A stretch of DNA of 55,660 nucleotides from Phoronis australis (GCA_002633005.1 NMRA01000062.1:1161991-1217650), one strand, 5' to 3'. Shown: positions 9,501 to 19,195, counted from the first letter of the stretch. Notes: a model not told the origin generated them from the letters alone. Translations and numbers: made by a program.

Positions 9501-11473
9501 TTATTCTCTATTTCTGGGTACAGGTTTGGTTACCAGGACGCATATTTAACAGGAAGGAACGGTTTGTTCAACCGAAAGTTCTTCGGCAAGAAATCTGATC
9601 CTACCGGATCATTTGGTGATTACGAAGAATGGGACCGTGCCAGCGACATCACTGTTCACAGAACCAGAAACCAAAGTTAGTTGTGGTTCTTTGATGATAA
9701 ATTTCGACCGCTATCTAATATGGAGAGGAGAGCATAGTCCGATTTTGAGCAAGTGGTACTATTTCTTTGACCCTTATTTTCAGGTCGTCGCCAACAAGGC
9801 CTGTTGAACGATTCTCATAATATCCATGTGTCTGTTGAGGAACAGGCGCCACTGGTAAATTAGAGGTCGTCATGCTAATGACCAAACTGTTTATAGAGTC
9901 TAGTAGATTCAAGTGTGTGTTACATGTACCTAGTGCAATCTTGAAAGTTACGGCTTCTCCGTCCAATGTTTCTGATAAACGGAGTTAAGGCACACGCACC
10001 GAAGTTACCGTTGGGATGTTCCACAAGCCCAAAGAAAATTTGTCAGACGTCCACCGCAAGCGTACGACAGCAACATGTTTTCGATGTGATCCGGATATTT
10101 CACTGAAACTGATATTACTTCATCTCGCAATCACAAAGGGTTTCTGGAGAAATTTTCCAGAGCCGTTAAAAAGAGTGGGGTATCCCTGCAAGTCTTTTTC
10201 TGTGTTCGTTTTGTGTAAAAATCGTTGACCTGTGCTGTAAGTACTCCAAACCCACCGAAGAACACGTATTTGTCCAACCAATATCTTATGGATACCGATG
10301 GTACAGTTAACAACCCCTCCTGCCCTGATTGAAACTAGTAACTTCATTTACTTGCCCAAACTATTCATTTCTGGGAGAATTGGATTTTTTTGCATTTTAT
10401 AGAAAGTCACATCAGTTAGTTACAGGACACTGATCTGTCCCATAGTGGTTAAATGCCAGCTTTCCCTGATAAGTAAAATGTAGAGCATTTGGATATTTGG
10501 CTGACGACAAATTTCATTTTCGACAATAGCTGCTCCACCAAAACTTAGTTTACGAAATTACCTCCACAGCGTTCCTGCCGCGCATGGTTCAAGACTTTAT
10601 ATCCGGAGGCTACCACGCAGCGGAGGCTTCCCCAGCAAGAATGAGCATCGATTTTGGCGCCCCTAGCTGTCGAAGCACGATCACGCCAATCCACGAGGGT
10701 GGCGAATTTGAGTATCCTTCAGTAAGCCAGGTAAAGGTTTTTAAGAGGTTAATATTCGTAATCATTCTCGCGTACCATGTGTTTTCAGTCATCGGTGTCT
10801 TCTGTGTCCTTGGACTGCGTTTCAGCTACGTTACAACGTGACCATTTAACTTTTAGCCATCACAATATGTGCTGCATCAGTACACGATATTTCTGGTCGA
10901 CTTGGTAGTTAATGGACACATTGACGTGCTGACAGTTTATAATACGTGTATCATAGGCCAAGTGCGACTTAATTCCTATTTATTACAGTAATAATTCACG
11001 AACTATTCTAGTAATAATTCTTTAGCCAATTAGAAGGCAGGAATAATTACTGTAATCAATAATTATTACTGCAATTCATATTTATTACTGGAATAAATCA
11101 ACCAATCACATGCCAGGAATAATTTCTACAATAAATATTTATTACAGTAATGAATATTTAGTTCACTAATTATTCCTGGGTTCCGATTGGCTAAAGAATA
11201 ATTACTGGATTAAATCGCGAATTATTGCGGTAATAAATCGATCTTATGTCACACTTGACCGTCGATATACTAAATGTATTGTACTTTTGTTTTGTTGTTT
11301 TTTTAATTTCTTGAGTCCAAAAATTATCTACATTACACATTTACTAACGAAATAGGAACAGATTTCACAACTCGGTTATTCATGTTTCAATAGTGTGTTG
11401 TATTGTTGTTTTATAGGAACATTCGCAAGGTCGCTCACCGCAAACTCAAGACCCCTCCAAGTTTTACCAGTAG
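418..11473 (+). CDS. multi-EGF, SEA-domain, single-pass transmembrane mucin-like protein (5' partial, 14 exons)
   Basis: Proposed join: 418-543, 1187-1315, 2676-2930, 3739-3989, 5102-6443, 6783-6895, 7076-7137, 7966-8126, 8559-8634, 8911-9087, 9524-9675, 9784-9854, 10530-10730, 11417-11473. Intron phases agree at every junction and the sum (3173 nt) gives about 1056 residues plus TAG. Domains by approximate residue: EGF-like modules 1-659 (16 of them), Thr/Gln/Pro-rich stalk 660-701, SEA 703-800, EGF 814-850, transmembrane helix 860-886 followed by RRRREKR, cytoplasmic tail to 1056. Known of the family: EGF-SEA-EGF-TM order is characteristic of MUC3/12/13/17-type membrane mucins, whose SEA domain cleaves itself. 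Inferred role: calcium-binding, heavily N-glycosylated cell-surface adhesion or barrier protein. It lacks a long PTS repeat domain, so 'mucin' describes layout only. The 5' end is missing; extra exons in the introns cannot be excluded. Confidence 0.85.
544..1186 (+). other. intron
   Basis: Phase-1 intron, gtaagta to tcctag. The 76-codon ORF inside (595-825) shows no domain. I see no repeat or regulatory structure. Confidence 0.7.
1187..1315 (+). CDS. exon: calcium-binding EGF domain
   Basis: 129 nt, phase 1-1, acceptor tcctag and donor gtaagta. It begins DIDEC and contains CENTNGGYKCGC, which matches the cbEGF signature (D-x-D-E-C) and the Asp/Asn beta-hydroxylation pattern CxNxxxx[FY]xCxC. 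Confidence 0.88.
1316..2675 (+). other. intron with a recurring palindromic motif
   Basis: Phase-1 intron without a recognised exon. Four related sequences of the form GCCCATGGGCGTATTTT occur at about 1873, 1910, 2127 and 2191; the one at 1910-1923 is a perfect 14-bp palindrome. A TACATGTA octamer lies at 1851-1858. The open frames here (for example 1571-1855 minus and 2074-2268 minus) have no domain features. Confidence 0.65.
2676..2930 (+). CDS. exon: laminin/MEGF-type EGF plus calcium-binding EGF
   Basis: 255 nt, phase 1-1, acceptor cttcag and donor gtaagtt. The first half reads HWGPNCNNTCDCG...CRKGWTG, the cysteine pattern of MEGF/laminin-type EGF modules. The second half begins DDVDEC and is a cbEGF. 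This is the only exon of the gene that mixes the two EGF types. Confidence 0.85.
2931..3738 (+). other. intron
   Basis: Phase-1 intron. The minus-strand frame 3425-3826 overlaps the next exon antisense and is not a gene. No repeat recognised. Confidence 0.65.
3739..3989 (+). CDS. exon: two calcium-binding EGF domains
   Basis: Phase 1 to 0, 251 nt. The acceptor ttggcag ends at 3738 and the donor gtaagtg starts at 3990. It starts DIDECATGDNTC and a second module starts DIDECKSVSC, ending VRDCFQIN. The phase-0 donor is unusual in this gene but pairs exactly with the phase-0 acceptor of the 10-EGF exon. Confidence 0.87.
3990..5101 (+). other. intron with a foldback repeat
   Basis: Phase-0 intron. 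A 37-base imperfect inverted repeat (4272-4308 with 4343-4379) is described separately. The rest shows nothing recognisable. Confidence 0.65.
4272..4379. repeat. intronic foldback (hairpin) repeat
   Basis: The arms 4272-4308 and 4343-4379 are reverse complements at about four fifths of positions, separated by 34 bases. They share ATTTTC, TAACCTC and AGGTGTTTC blocks. This fits a small MITE-like foldback, but no target duplication is obvious. Confidence 0.55.
5102..6443 (+). CDS. exon: ten tandem EGF domains plus Thr-rich stalk
   Basis: 1342 nt, phase 0 to 1, acceptor atttccag and donor gtaagtt. It encodes ten EGF modules. The first (ECAFKLDNC...) lacks the calcium motif; the other nine have D[VI][ND]EC or DDEC and repeat every 41 residues (123 bp). 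After the last cysteine comes a Thr/Gln/Pro-rich stretch (PPVTQQPVTSGKP...TTTETS), a probable O-glycosylated stalk. Nine modules carry an N-[AS]-T sequon between cysteines 2 and 3. One module per exon is usual for such arrays, so this single exon probably grew by internal duplication. An open frame upstream (5024-5101) is intron: a good acceptor and the phase match place the start at 5102. Confidence 0.93.
5224..6318 (+). repeat. coding tandem repeat, 123-bp unit (nine EGF units)
   Basis: Nine tandem copies of a 123-bp unit, each one EGF module. The 3' copies are most alike: bases 6020-6115 are identical to 6143-6238 over 96 bases, which points to a recent duplication or conversion. Confidence 0.9.
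6444..6782 (+). other. intron
   Basis: Phase-1 intron between the Thr-rich stalk and the SEA domain. Nothing else recognised. Confidence 0.75.
6783..6895 (+). CDS. exon: SEA domain, N-terminal part
   Basis: 113 nt, phase 1 to 0, acceptor attatag and donor gtaagat. It reads ITAFVDVSVELELPF...TAFVTVIKAE. The alternating hydrophobic strand and following helix resemble the start of SEA domains. The phases agree with both neighbours. Confidence 0.72.
7076..7137 (+). CDS. exon: SEA domain, middle
   Basis: 62 nt, phase 0 to 2, acceptor gattccag and donor gtaagcc. It reads LTKLLENAVNDLKDVIITKL, an amphipathic helix then a strand, as expected before the SEA cleavage loop. Confidence 0.75.
7138..7965 (+). 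other. intron within the SEA domain
   Basis: Phase-2 intron. The open frames inside (7168-7362, 7379-7594 minus and 7683-7883) show no domain features and no repeat was recognised. Confidence 0.65.
7966..8126 (+). CDS. exon: SEA domain C-terminal part with cleavage motif
   Basis: 161 nt, phase 2 to 1, acceptor tttcag and donor gtaagtg. It begins RRGSVIVDYRVIL. GSVIV (codons from 7970) matches the G-S-[VI]-V-V type autoproteolysis site of SEA domains, where the chain breaks between Gly and Ser. The rest (LLRNITRAVAEKGNLSIGS) is the last helix and strand. Confidence 0.85.
8127..8558 (+). other. intron
   Basis: Phase-1 intron. No feature recognised. Confidence 0.65.
8559..8634 (+). CDS. exon: membrane-proximal EGF domain, first part
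   Basis: 76 nt, phase 1 to 2, acceptor tgtttcag and donor gtaagtt. It reads TCENLVSYCRNGGTCVDGDG..NC, a classical EGF start (C1 to C4). It lacks the calcium motif. The last two cysteines are in the next exon. Confidence 0.87.
8911..9087 (+). CDS. exon: EGF end, transmembrane helix and basic stop-transfer
   Basis: 177 nt, phase 2 to 2. The acceptor tttacag ends at 8910. It completes the EGF (CSAGWRGATC), then a short linker and a 27-residue hydrophobic helix (8975-9055: IAIIIGTTIAGVVLIA..) followed by RRRREKRTR, which sets a type I topology. The donor is AG|GCAAGA at 9088, a GC-AG intron. No GT donor nearby keeps the frame of the next exon. Confidence 0.88.
9088..9523 (+). other. GC-AG intron
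   Basis: The phase-2 intron starts GCAAGA and ends GGTACAG. Exon bases before the donor are CAG, the strong context typical of GC donors. Nothing else recognised inside. Confidence 0.65.
9524..9675 (+). CDS. exon: cytoplasmic tail, part 1
   Basis: 152 nt, phase 2 to 1. It reads FGYQDAYLTGRNGLF...GDYEEWDRASDITVH, hydrophilic with several tyrosines. The donor is the weaker gttagt at 9676. If unspliced, translation stops at TAG 9678-9680. Confidence 0.75.
9784..9854 (+). CDS. exon: cytoplasmic tail, part 2
   Basis: 71 nt, phase 1 to 0, acceptor ttattttcag and donor gtaaat at 9855. It reads RRQQGLLNDSHNIHVSVEEQAPL. If the following intron is retained, two more residues (VN) and TAG at 9861-9863 end the protein, so this may also serve as a terminal exon. 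Confidence 0.68.
9855..10529 (+). other. intron (or 3' UTR of a short isoform)
   Basis: Phase-0 intron if the long tail is made. No repeat or domain recognised. Open frames here are short. Confidence 0.5.
10530..10730 (+). CDS. exon: cytoplasmic tail, part 3
   Basis: 201 nt, phase 0-0, acceptor gacaatag. It reads LLHQNLVYEITSTAFLPRM...GGEFEYPSVSQ. There are two in-frame donors, gtaagc at 10722 and gtaaag at 10731, so VSQ may be optional. YPSV fits a YxxPhi sorting motif. The downstream terminal exon is in frame with both donors. Confidence 0.65.
10731..11416 (+). other. last intron, carrying a foldback MITE
   Basis: Phase-0 intron containing the inverted-repeat element at 10960-11256. The remainder is AT-rich and unassigned. 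Confidence 0.6.
10960..11256. mobile_element. AT-rich foldback MITE, about 297 bp
   Basis: The left arm from 10960 (AAGTGCGACTTAATTCC...) is an inverted copy of the right arm ending at 11256 (...CTTATGTCACACTT). The match continues inward over about 120 bases, sharing ATTTATTAC, CAGTAATTATTC and TTTAGCCAAT blocks. There is no coding capacity and the target duplication is unclear. It sits in the last intron of the SEA/EGF gene. Confidence 0.8.
11417..11473 (+). CDS. terminal coding exon of the SEA/EGF gene
   Basis: The acceptor gttttatag ends at 11416. The phase-0 exon reads EHSQGRSPQTQDPSKFYQ then TAG at 11471-11473. The matching phase and hydrophilic composition support it, but it is short and has no homologous domain. 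Confidence 0.6.
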   Translation, partial: EHSQGRSPQTQDPSKFYQ

Positions 11474-12880
11474 GTTAATTCAAAATATCTTGTTGGAGAA
11501 AAGATTAGACGTTGTCATTATCTCGGTTAAAAACTACATAGCGTTCTTCATGCTTACTGCAGTCTACCCGGATCATTATGTAAGACGTTAATTTTGTTGA
11601 ATTTTCGCTTTACCTCACACACATAACTCGTCATATAAAGTAGCCATACATGTATGTATAGATTGTTGTAATTTTGATTTTTTTATTTTCAGTTACGACA
11701 ACGCATTCCATTTTGACAGCACCCGTTAAAGAAGTCATTAAGCACTCAACGCTTTATCTAGCATTACATATGAGATTGATGAACTAAAAAGTAAATGTTT
11801 CATTTTCGTTATAAGGTCTATGAAATAAAACCTGCCTTCCCTAACAGTTTTATTGTCAGCAGAATGGTATTGATTTGATTTCATTTTATTGAAGCATTCT
11901 ATGTTTCATTTGGTGGGGTTACAACTTTTGAAACGACAGGAGTTTTGCGTTTCGTTTTCACACGTCTGGTTTCGATTAAATTTCTTTGAAATGTACATCT
12001 AGACAATTTATTACCAATAGCGTATCACCGTCTTGTGCCTGCTGTTCATACTTGGGAATATGAAATAAACATAACTCTCTATTATTTTAAGATAGATAAA
12101 AGCTAAATTGTGGCACTGTAATTGAACGTGAAATAAGCTCAGCGACTGGTGTATTTATTGTAAGTTCCTGTTAGTGATTTAGCCAAAATAACTGGAGAAG
12201 GAGACCGTGTTCATTAAAATCGTACTCAGTTACCAGCCAGTGTACATACCGTTTTAACTGGCGATTCCTACACCAATTCGTGTCTCCACGCGAAGCTATC
12301 GCGAATGTGCAATATGAAAGAAAGGCCGGTGAAATGCATGTGAAAATATGTTTGGAGCATAAAGTGTCATTACCTACTGGCTACATTTGGTAGTGCCATT
12401 GGGGCGCATGATGCGTTACCTCCTAAGTAAACTGCTCATTGATCGGCTTCGAACCCTATTTGTGGAGACTACACGTTCTTGTTATTAATTTTGATTTCAT
12501 TGATAATATTATATTGTTGTTAATACAATTATTTTGTTTTTTATAATTATTGTATGTCCAAGCATTGGTTTAAAGTGTTTTTTAAATGGTATCCCCGATA
12601 CTGCATTATAGCAATGGTTTTTGCCAAAAGTATTTGTATTTGGTAATCTTTGTGTGAATGCGCGTGCATTTCTAAGCATAGTTTGTACTTTACAATTTAG
12701 TAGTTTTAATACATTCATTTTGTTATACTGTCTCCTTTATATGCTTATTAATCATTTGTGACATGTGTTTAATACAAAGTTAATAAATTTTATTATTCGT
12801 TCCATTTGAATTTCTGTTTTTAAATTTTGTACATTGGAAATCACTGCAACAAGGATGATTCAAATGTGACGAATCAAAAT
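11474..12880 (+). other. 3' UTR and downstream flank
   Basis: Candidate polyadenylation signals AATAAA lie at 11824-11829 and 12064-12069. A tttattttcag at about 11685-11695 could be an acceptor of an alternative 3' exon. The rest is AT-rich and unassigned. Confidence 0.4.
11824..11829 (+). terminator. candidate poly(A) signal AATAAA
   Basis: AATAAA lies 351 bases after the proposed stop codon. It is the first such hexamer I found downstream; the match alone is weak evidence in AT-rich DNA. Confidence 0.4.
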
Positions 12881-12929
12881 GTGGAACCTTCCTTCCGTTT
12901 GTGCTCTATTCTATACCAGTTTCATGGAC

Positions 12930-13335
12930 CATAGAATCATACGCACGAGCATCGCATCTTACCCACGAGCCATCTGCGAACGCATGAATCGTGCCTAAGA
13001 ACTCAAAAAACGCGCATACGAACAAAAATCATGCGCACGAACCGCAAAATCATATACATTAACACAAAATCATACCCAACAACAACAAACACGTGCACGA
13101 ACACAACACTTTATCGTTGGGTGATTTGTGTGTACGATTCGGATGCTCGCGTGTATGATTTGAGTTCGTTTGAGTGATTTTTGTTTTTGTGCGCATGATT
13201 CTTGTTCGTGTGAGTGATTTTTGGGTTCGTATGTATGATTCATGGGTTTGTATGCATGATTCGTTGGTTTTCATGCATGATTCATGGGTTTGCATATATG
13301 ATTCATAAGTTCGTAGGTGGTTCGTGCAAATGATT
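12930..13335. repeat. 21-bp minisatellite with internal orientation switch
   Basis: Right half (from about 13110): tandem units near GATTCATGGGTTTGTATGCAT, 21 bp each, moderately diverged. Left half (about 12930-13100): the same unit in reverse complement (for example ACGAACAAAAATCATGCGC). The array therefore forms a large imperfect palindrome. The 78-codon minus-strand frame 13059-13295 with a 7-residue period is a by-product of the 21-bp unit. Confidence 0.75.
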
Positions 13336-13743
13336 CGGTGCCCCTGTGTATGGTATCCCCGAAGGTCAGACTATGCACCACGCGATGTGCATCAAATCGG
13401 AGTAGGAATACATTTTATTACTGTACAGAATGGCGAAAAATAAGCATGAAACATTTAAAGCGCGTTTAAAACTTGTTCAGAATACTTCAATCGAAGTGAA
13501 TTTTTCATTTGAACGCCTAAATTGGTTACTCCGCAGACCGCATAAAATAAAAAGTTGATCGAGTTTTAACCATACCCAAGTGATGTAAAATAATTCAAAT
13601 CCCCACCAGCACACTACTTGTTTACAACACCTACTTACATATGTAAGCACACGCATGAAATAAAAGCAGATTAACTCAAATAGGAATATCCACGACAAAT
13701 GTTCACTAGTTGCTAAACTAAAAAGGTAAGACATGGTGAAAAG

Positions 13744-13832
13744 AGACTAAAAGCATAAGCCATAGCGAATGTAGACTAAAACCATCCATAAGATAGAGTG
13801 AAACCAGACTAAAACCATAGCCCACGGTGAAA
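13744..13832. repeat. short tandem repeat, three units of about 30 bp
   Basis: Units starting AGACTAAAAsCAT occur at 13744, 13773 and 13806, with spacing of 29 and 33 bases, separated by variants of AGCCCACGGTGAAAC. Confidence 0.65.
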
Positions 13833-14222
13833 CTTATACAAGAAGCCAACACTCCCACCCATTACGCACGGAAAAACAATTTGGGTTTCAGTACAGTTGA
13901 AGTCAGCCGTGTAGGAATTCAAAAAAGCGTAAAAATCTTATTACTGGGCCGATTGTTAGGAGAAAACTTTGTTGAGAATTTTCGGTCTCTGATCCAAACT
14001 TACAGCATGAAAAATGTCCAACTACTCGCAGAAAGCAAAACAACAGAAGATAATACAAGCAAGATATGGTATAGGACATTGACACCACCACAAAAACCAT
14101 CAGAGGTTGTGGCGCAGCCATTAAATGGTATTTACGGAAAATATGCAGCTGACAGGTACAGGCTTAATATGGAACGTTTGATGTTAATCCGTTGTTTCAA
14201 TTCTCCATGTGTCGAACTCTGA
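13827..14222 (+). other. 131-codon open frame, not recognised
   Basis: The frame starts inside the preceding tandem repeat and shows no signal peptide, membrane helix, domain or splice-site pattern that I recognise. Its composition is unremarkable. It is more likely chance or a decayed element than a gene, and is listed because it is the longest open frame outside the EGF gene. Confidence 0.12.
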
Positions 14223-17200
14223 GACTTTCAACGATTTCAAAACTCACGTTTCTTCTGAAAACTGTTAAGTGTGTATTTATTTTAAGACCACTCCATCGAT
14301 TTGCTAAAGCTTTCCTGGACATGGGTGATGCACCGTAACCTATGTTTAGTGTTTTAGCCAAGTGAATACGCAGTGAGGACTAGAATGATTTACCTGGTGT
14401 GAAAACAATAGCCACATGACCACAGCGTCAACCGCAATGCAGTGGTCTGACTGGTCCACTGCAATTCAATACAATGTAAATCTAAACAGCAGGCTATTCA
14501 ACAATAAAAGATGCTTCAAGGGAACGGCAAAACATATTATATTAACCTACTTTCTTTTCTCAGACGAATGCATTTGCACTATGTGACTAGAATGCACTGC
14601 CGTGCCGAAAAAAGTTTACGCCCTCCGACCTCTGGTCACAAAACCACTCGCCCTTACCTGGGTAACGGAATTGCAGGAGAGGACTTCAACTTGCCTGCTG
14701 TGTGTATGAAGTATTAAACGCTCCTAATTTAGGAGACGGCAGGTTCATCATGACCATCGATTTTCATTCGAATTTTACGAAAGACCAATCCCTCTTAGGT
14801 TCATGACATGGAAATATCGCTAAAGCAAAGAACTATTGTCTATAGTTAGTAGCAATCTGCATATAATATGTGATAGAACAAAGTTCGTGATCCGCGTTTT
14901 GCTTTTAACCAAAAAGTATCATGCTAAAAACAGAAAAGCATCTTCTGTGGACACTGGTACATTACAAAATTATATTTGTCTACCTGTGTGGACTATACTG
15001 TAGGCTGAACGAGATTTTTTGTAGACAAGAACTCAAAAATTTGGTACACACTATTCCGCTCTGTGCGTAACTTTTGTAGCATAAATTGTAGTGTATCAAC
15101 GTAGTATACATGTATCAAAACCGATACCGATAGTAGAATATGAATACGCAATTGTCATACATATATATTATCTACTAGTTCGGTGAACCTAGGAATTTAC
15201 ATGTAGGCTGAACTTTTGATTAACATCACATTACTTGGATGTTTGCACGGTTTCAATTGTTCACGGGGAGCAACAAAAATGACAGAAGCAATTCTGAACG
15301 TTCATTCATGTTCCCACCAGTAATAAAATAACAACTAAATTAATATTTACCAACTGTTTGTGACTAGTTTCTTTTCAAAATTCGCCAACTTTCAATCAAT
15401 TTAAACTAACTGCAGTTAAAAGCTAAAAGCGCTTCATCACGTACGTGATGCGTGGTCTGGTCACAAAGTTGGCTTTTGTCGAGGAACGGGTAAGAGTCAG
15501 CACTAGGTGGACAATGAACTTAGACAATTCGTACGGGAGGAGTTCATACCAAATGCTTTATATTTCTAAATTGCCTCGAGGAGGATATTTCACGCTAGAC
15601 TACCCGTGTTCATTATGTGTAACGCTAACTGAAAAAATAGGGGAACTCTTTTTAATGCGATATACTCTTTTATTAAACAAGTGCTTGCTTCGCCAAGTGG
15701 GACGTTTCGTCGAGTTTGGACCAAATTACAACAACTTTGAATAGCTGAGTTGATACCTTTCAGGTAAGCAGTTGATGAGGTTCCATGAAATGTTAGTTAG
15801 GGCAAGTCGAAGTCACAAATGCAAAACTGTAATAAAAACGTAGCTGCCGTGAGTCTTCCCGTTGTTGGAACCTCAGGCCACTGAGTCGTGGCCTCATTTG
15901 GAATCAGTGAAATAGGCTACGTGCAGGGTGTTGCCATGTTTTGAAACCAAAACGTTGTTCTAGTTGTATTAAAAGCAATAAACGGGCTTTGACCCCAAAC
16001 ACGAGGGGCGCATAACAATAGTTTACAAAGAAGGCATTTCATGTACGTGGGTTCAGTGCAAAATTTTCTAGAATTTTAAAGTCTTGATGACCAATGTGAT
16101 TCCTGTGTTTAATCCGAAGGAAAATTCAAGCAGGCACAAAGACGTGTAGTCGCCTTTCATAGTACCAGTGTTCCTGGTATGTCTCTTGTGTCAACTTTCT
16201 TATAGCGGTAACTGTAATTTTTTGGCATCACCAACAATGAGAGGTGTGATGAAGTCTTGCTACCCGCATTCAGGTAGACAGGATGTCCATTTTCTCGTGT
16301 TTTATAAAAATACTTCCAGCATTTCTAAAACATCTTTATAACGTTTAATAAATGTGCTGATTCCCATCTGCCATCAGTTTCTTAAACTCAAGCCAACTTT
16401 TCGATATTTGCGATAGAAAAGCAGGGTAACATAGCAACGGACAATTCTCCGGAAGAAATCTTCAGTTTACTGACTGAAATAAAACTGGGATGGATCAGTC
16501 CTGTAAGTCAGTGGCAGGCGTGAGCTATTAGATCATTCAGGTGTTTGAAAAGTATCACAAAAATGTTAAAATTGAAAGACAATTATGTGAAAACTGTGAG
16601 CGGAATTTTTAGAAAATGTTTCTATCAAACAATTGTTGCTCAAAAATTTTCAATTAATTGGGAAATGTTTCGTGATAAGAAGGTAATGCCATAGGCTTGG
16701 AGTTAAATGTTCATGTCTGATATTCTGTTGGTAAAATCAGAGAAAAATAAGCACGGCTATTATTCGTTGTTAAGATAATTTGTAATGATGTCCTGTTTGC
16801 TTATCTGTTCAAATCGTGTTAACATGTTCACTTCCTTCAATCAATACCCTTTCACACCAAAATCCCGGGATAATGCTCAGTTTACGTTTTCAAATAAAGC
16901 ATTGTAATATGACCTACGTCGTGCTTTTTACAAATCAACCAGTGCAGAATCTTTGTGATTCTAACTCTCCTACAGGTATGTTAAGATACCAGAGGAAAAC
17001 ACTACATGTAACCGGATGTAAAAAAGCTTACAACGATACCGAGTGTTTATCCTCTCGTGTAAAACACAGTTGAACGTTTTCTCTCGGTCGCTTAGAGAAG
17101 GACAACCTGAAATGATTTCGGTTCTCGGAGTAAGGTTGTGCTGCACGTATGTCTTTTCGTCTGATGTCCAGTAAGCAGGGGTGTGCAGATATCTATGCGC

Positions 17201-19195
17201 CTCCAACATGCTCGCTTGGAACAATTATATTTAGTTCAAATACTGTGTGTAAGAAATCAATGAAAAGGCAGTGACCTTACATTTTGACAACTATAACTGC
17301 GATTGTTGTTAGTTGAAGACTGAACATTTAGGAAAGAATTTTCATTTATACAAACTATATTTTCGTTGTCTTTTTTCAAAGAAAATTTGTACTTCAGCGT
17401 GTCATACCCTTGGGTTTCGCTTGCAGTTGCAGGTAGGTACTCCTTGTAAAGTCGCATACCTTGTTGTGGATACAGTCACACGCAAGACCATCGGCAAACA
17501 GCGCACAATGCATGCCCGTGCGAAATGTGTTTATGCAACTTGGTTAAGTAAAAGTTGGGGCGGAACACATCGCGTTTTGTTAGGATTTACTTGAGAAGTG
17601 TCATGAACCTGAAAAATAAACAGGAGAAAGTATAGTTCAGTCTGTAACGCATCGTTGCTGCATTGGTTTTGTTGTTTTCATGTTGGTAAACTATGAATAG
17701 ATGTAAACACGTGCAAACCTCCCCATATAAATGTTAGAAGGAAATCAAAGTTATGCTGGATTTGCTTAAACCGTTTTAATAACCTTCCCAGAAAAGTCAG
17801 TTAAAATGCCTACAGTTTTCAACTGGAAAACAAAATTTAGTGATAACGGAACAGTCACAAATGCATTTCATCTTCGTATAGCATGCATCTATTCCTCTAG
17901 CCAAATTGTTGAGAGTAATGTAGAATAATAAGTAGGATACGCCCATATAAGCGTCATCCTTTTAACTACAATACGTGTTTTTGCTAAAATGGTTGGCGCA
18001 TAGGTGCCGGGATGCGCCTGATGCCGGATATATGTTTTGACACATGAGACTAAATACGGGTGTACACTGTAGGATACATTGCTCGAATGGCCAATGCATC
18101 TTGAAGAGAGTGATCATTCTCATGATTGTTCTTTTATTGACCGAGTCATTGCTGTTCATTTGTTGGTCTGTTATACTCCGGCTACAGGTTGCATTTTTTG
18201 TTTAGTCAAGATGAAATTTACACTGTCACGCGTCCATCTTATGTGTTAGCATGTTTACGAACATCGTCATCTCCAGTATTGCCAGTCGATTGTTTTCATT
18301 GTCATTTGAGTTTTCGACGGTGTTAACGGACGGCGGCCGGGGAAAATAGAGAGCTTCGGTTTCAAGTTACTCGCAAATGCGCCAGATCGCTATTATTTGC
18401 TTACTAGGTCACAATGTTGACCTCGTTCAGTCTTGCACACTGGCGTTAACAACGTGGGAACAGATCACCTCACGTAAGTGTGCAAAGTTTGCTTTATTTG
18501 CAGATTTATCGTAAAAGATCCTTATTTATATTCAACATTTTAATGTTTTAGAAAGTTTAGCCTTCCAGGATATGATTCAGCATTGTACATGTGTCTTTTT
18601 CGGTTGAAAGTGAAAATGACCTAATTGTTCTGAGACACTCGTGGCGTTGCTTATTTTTCTCAGAAAAGCCACTGTAATCAAGTGGCAATGGGCAAGACAG
18701 AAACAGTACATGTACGCTCATGTTTCGTGACAGAGCAACTCAATTTTGGAAACATTTGATGAAAGCAAAGTGGTGAGACGAATGCTTTCATTTGAAATAG
18801 CCAAAGCAAACAGGAATAACTGAAAGTTTTTGAATTAAACACAAAGCTTTTTTCTGCATTTTTGCCCAAAACCACTATTATTCTCAGAAAAATGACTGCT
18901 TAGAACGTCTGTACCTGAGATTTTGATTGTTTTCACCGTGGACAGGTATAAAGAATCCTACACTCGTCTCAGGTTTATAACTTGGCCAAAACCTCTTGGA
19001 AACTTCGTCAAAATCCCGAGGCTTGCTGTTTTTGGTTATTCGATTTTGCCCGAGCGTTGCTGTCGTCGTCGGCAGTGGTACCATAGTGTATGCGGCGCTG
19101 ACACTGGCAGCAACCTCTTTGACACTGGAACTCCTGCCTCTTTCTAGTTGCCTGCGGCGTCAATGTCATTGAATGGTTGACGGCATCGTTGCTGT
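14223..19195. other. unassigned intergenic DNA
   Basis: About 5 kb without a recognised exon, RNA gene or element. Open frames reach at most 99 codons (15445-15744) with no domain. TACATGTA octamers lie at 15107 and 15198. Confidence 0.5.

Noticed and set aside
13059-13295. 78-codon minus-strand frame with a repeating THES/RT pattern
   Set aside because: It arises from the 21-bp minisatellite, whose unit is a multiple of three. There is no start context or domain.
12930-13335. CRISPR-like array of short regular units
   Set aside because: The units are directly adjacent without unique spacers, reverse orientation midway, and lie in animal DNA.
13827-14222. Possible 131-residue gene
   Set aside because: It begins inside a tandem repeat and has no domain or flanking gene structure. 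Kept only as a low-confidence open frame.
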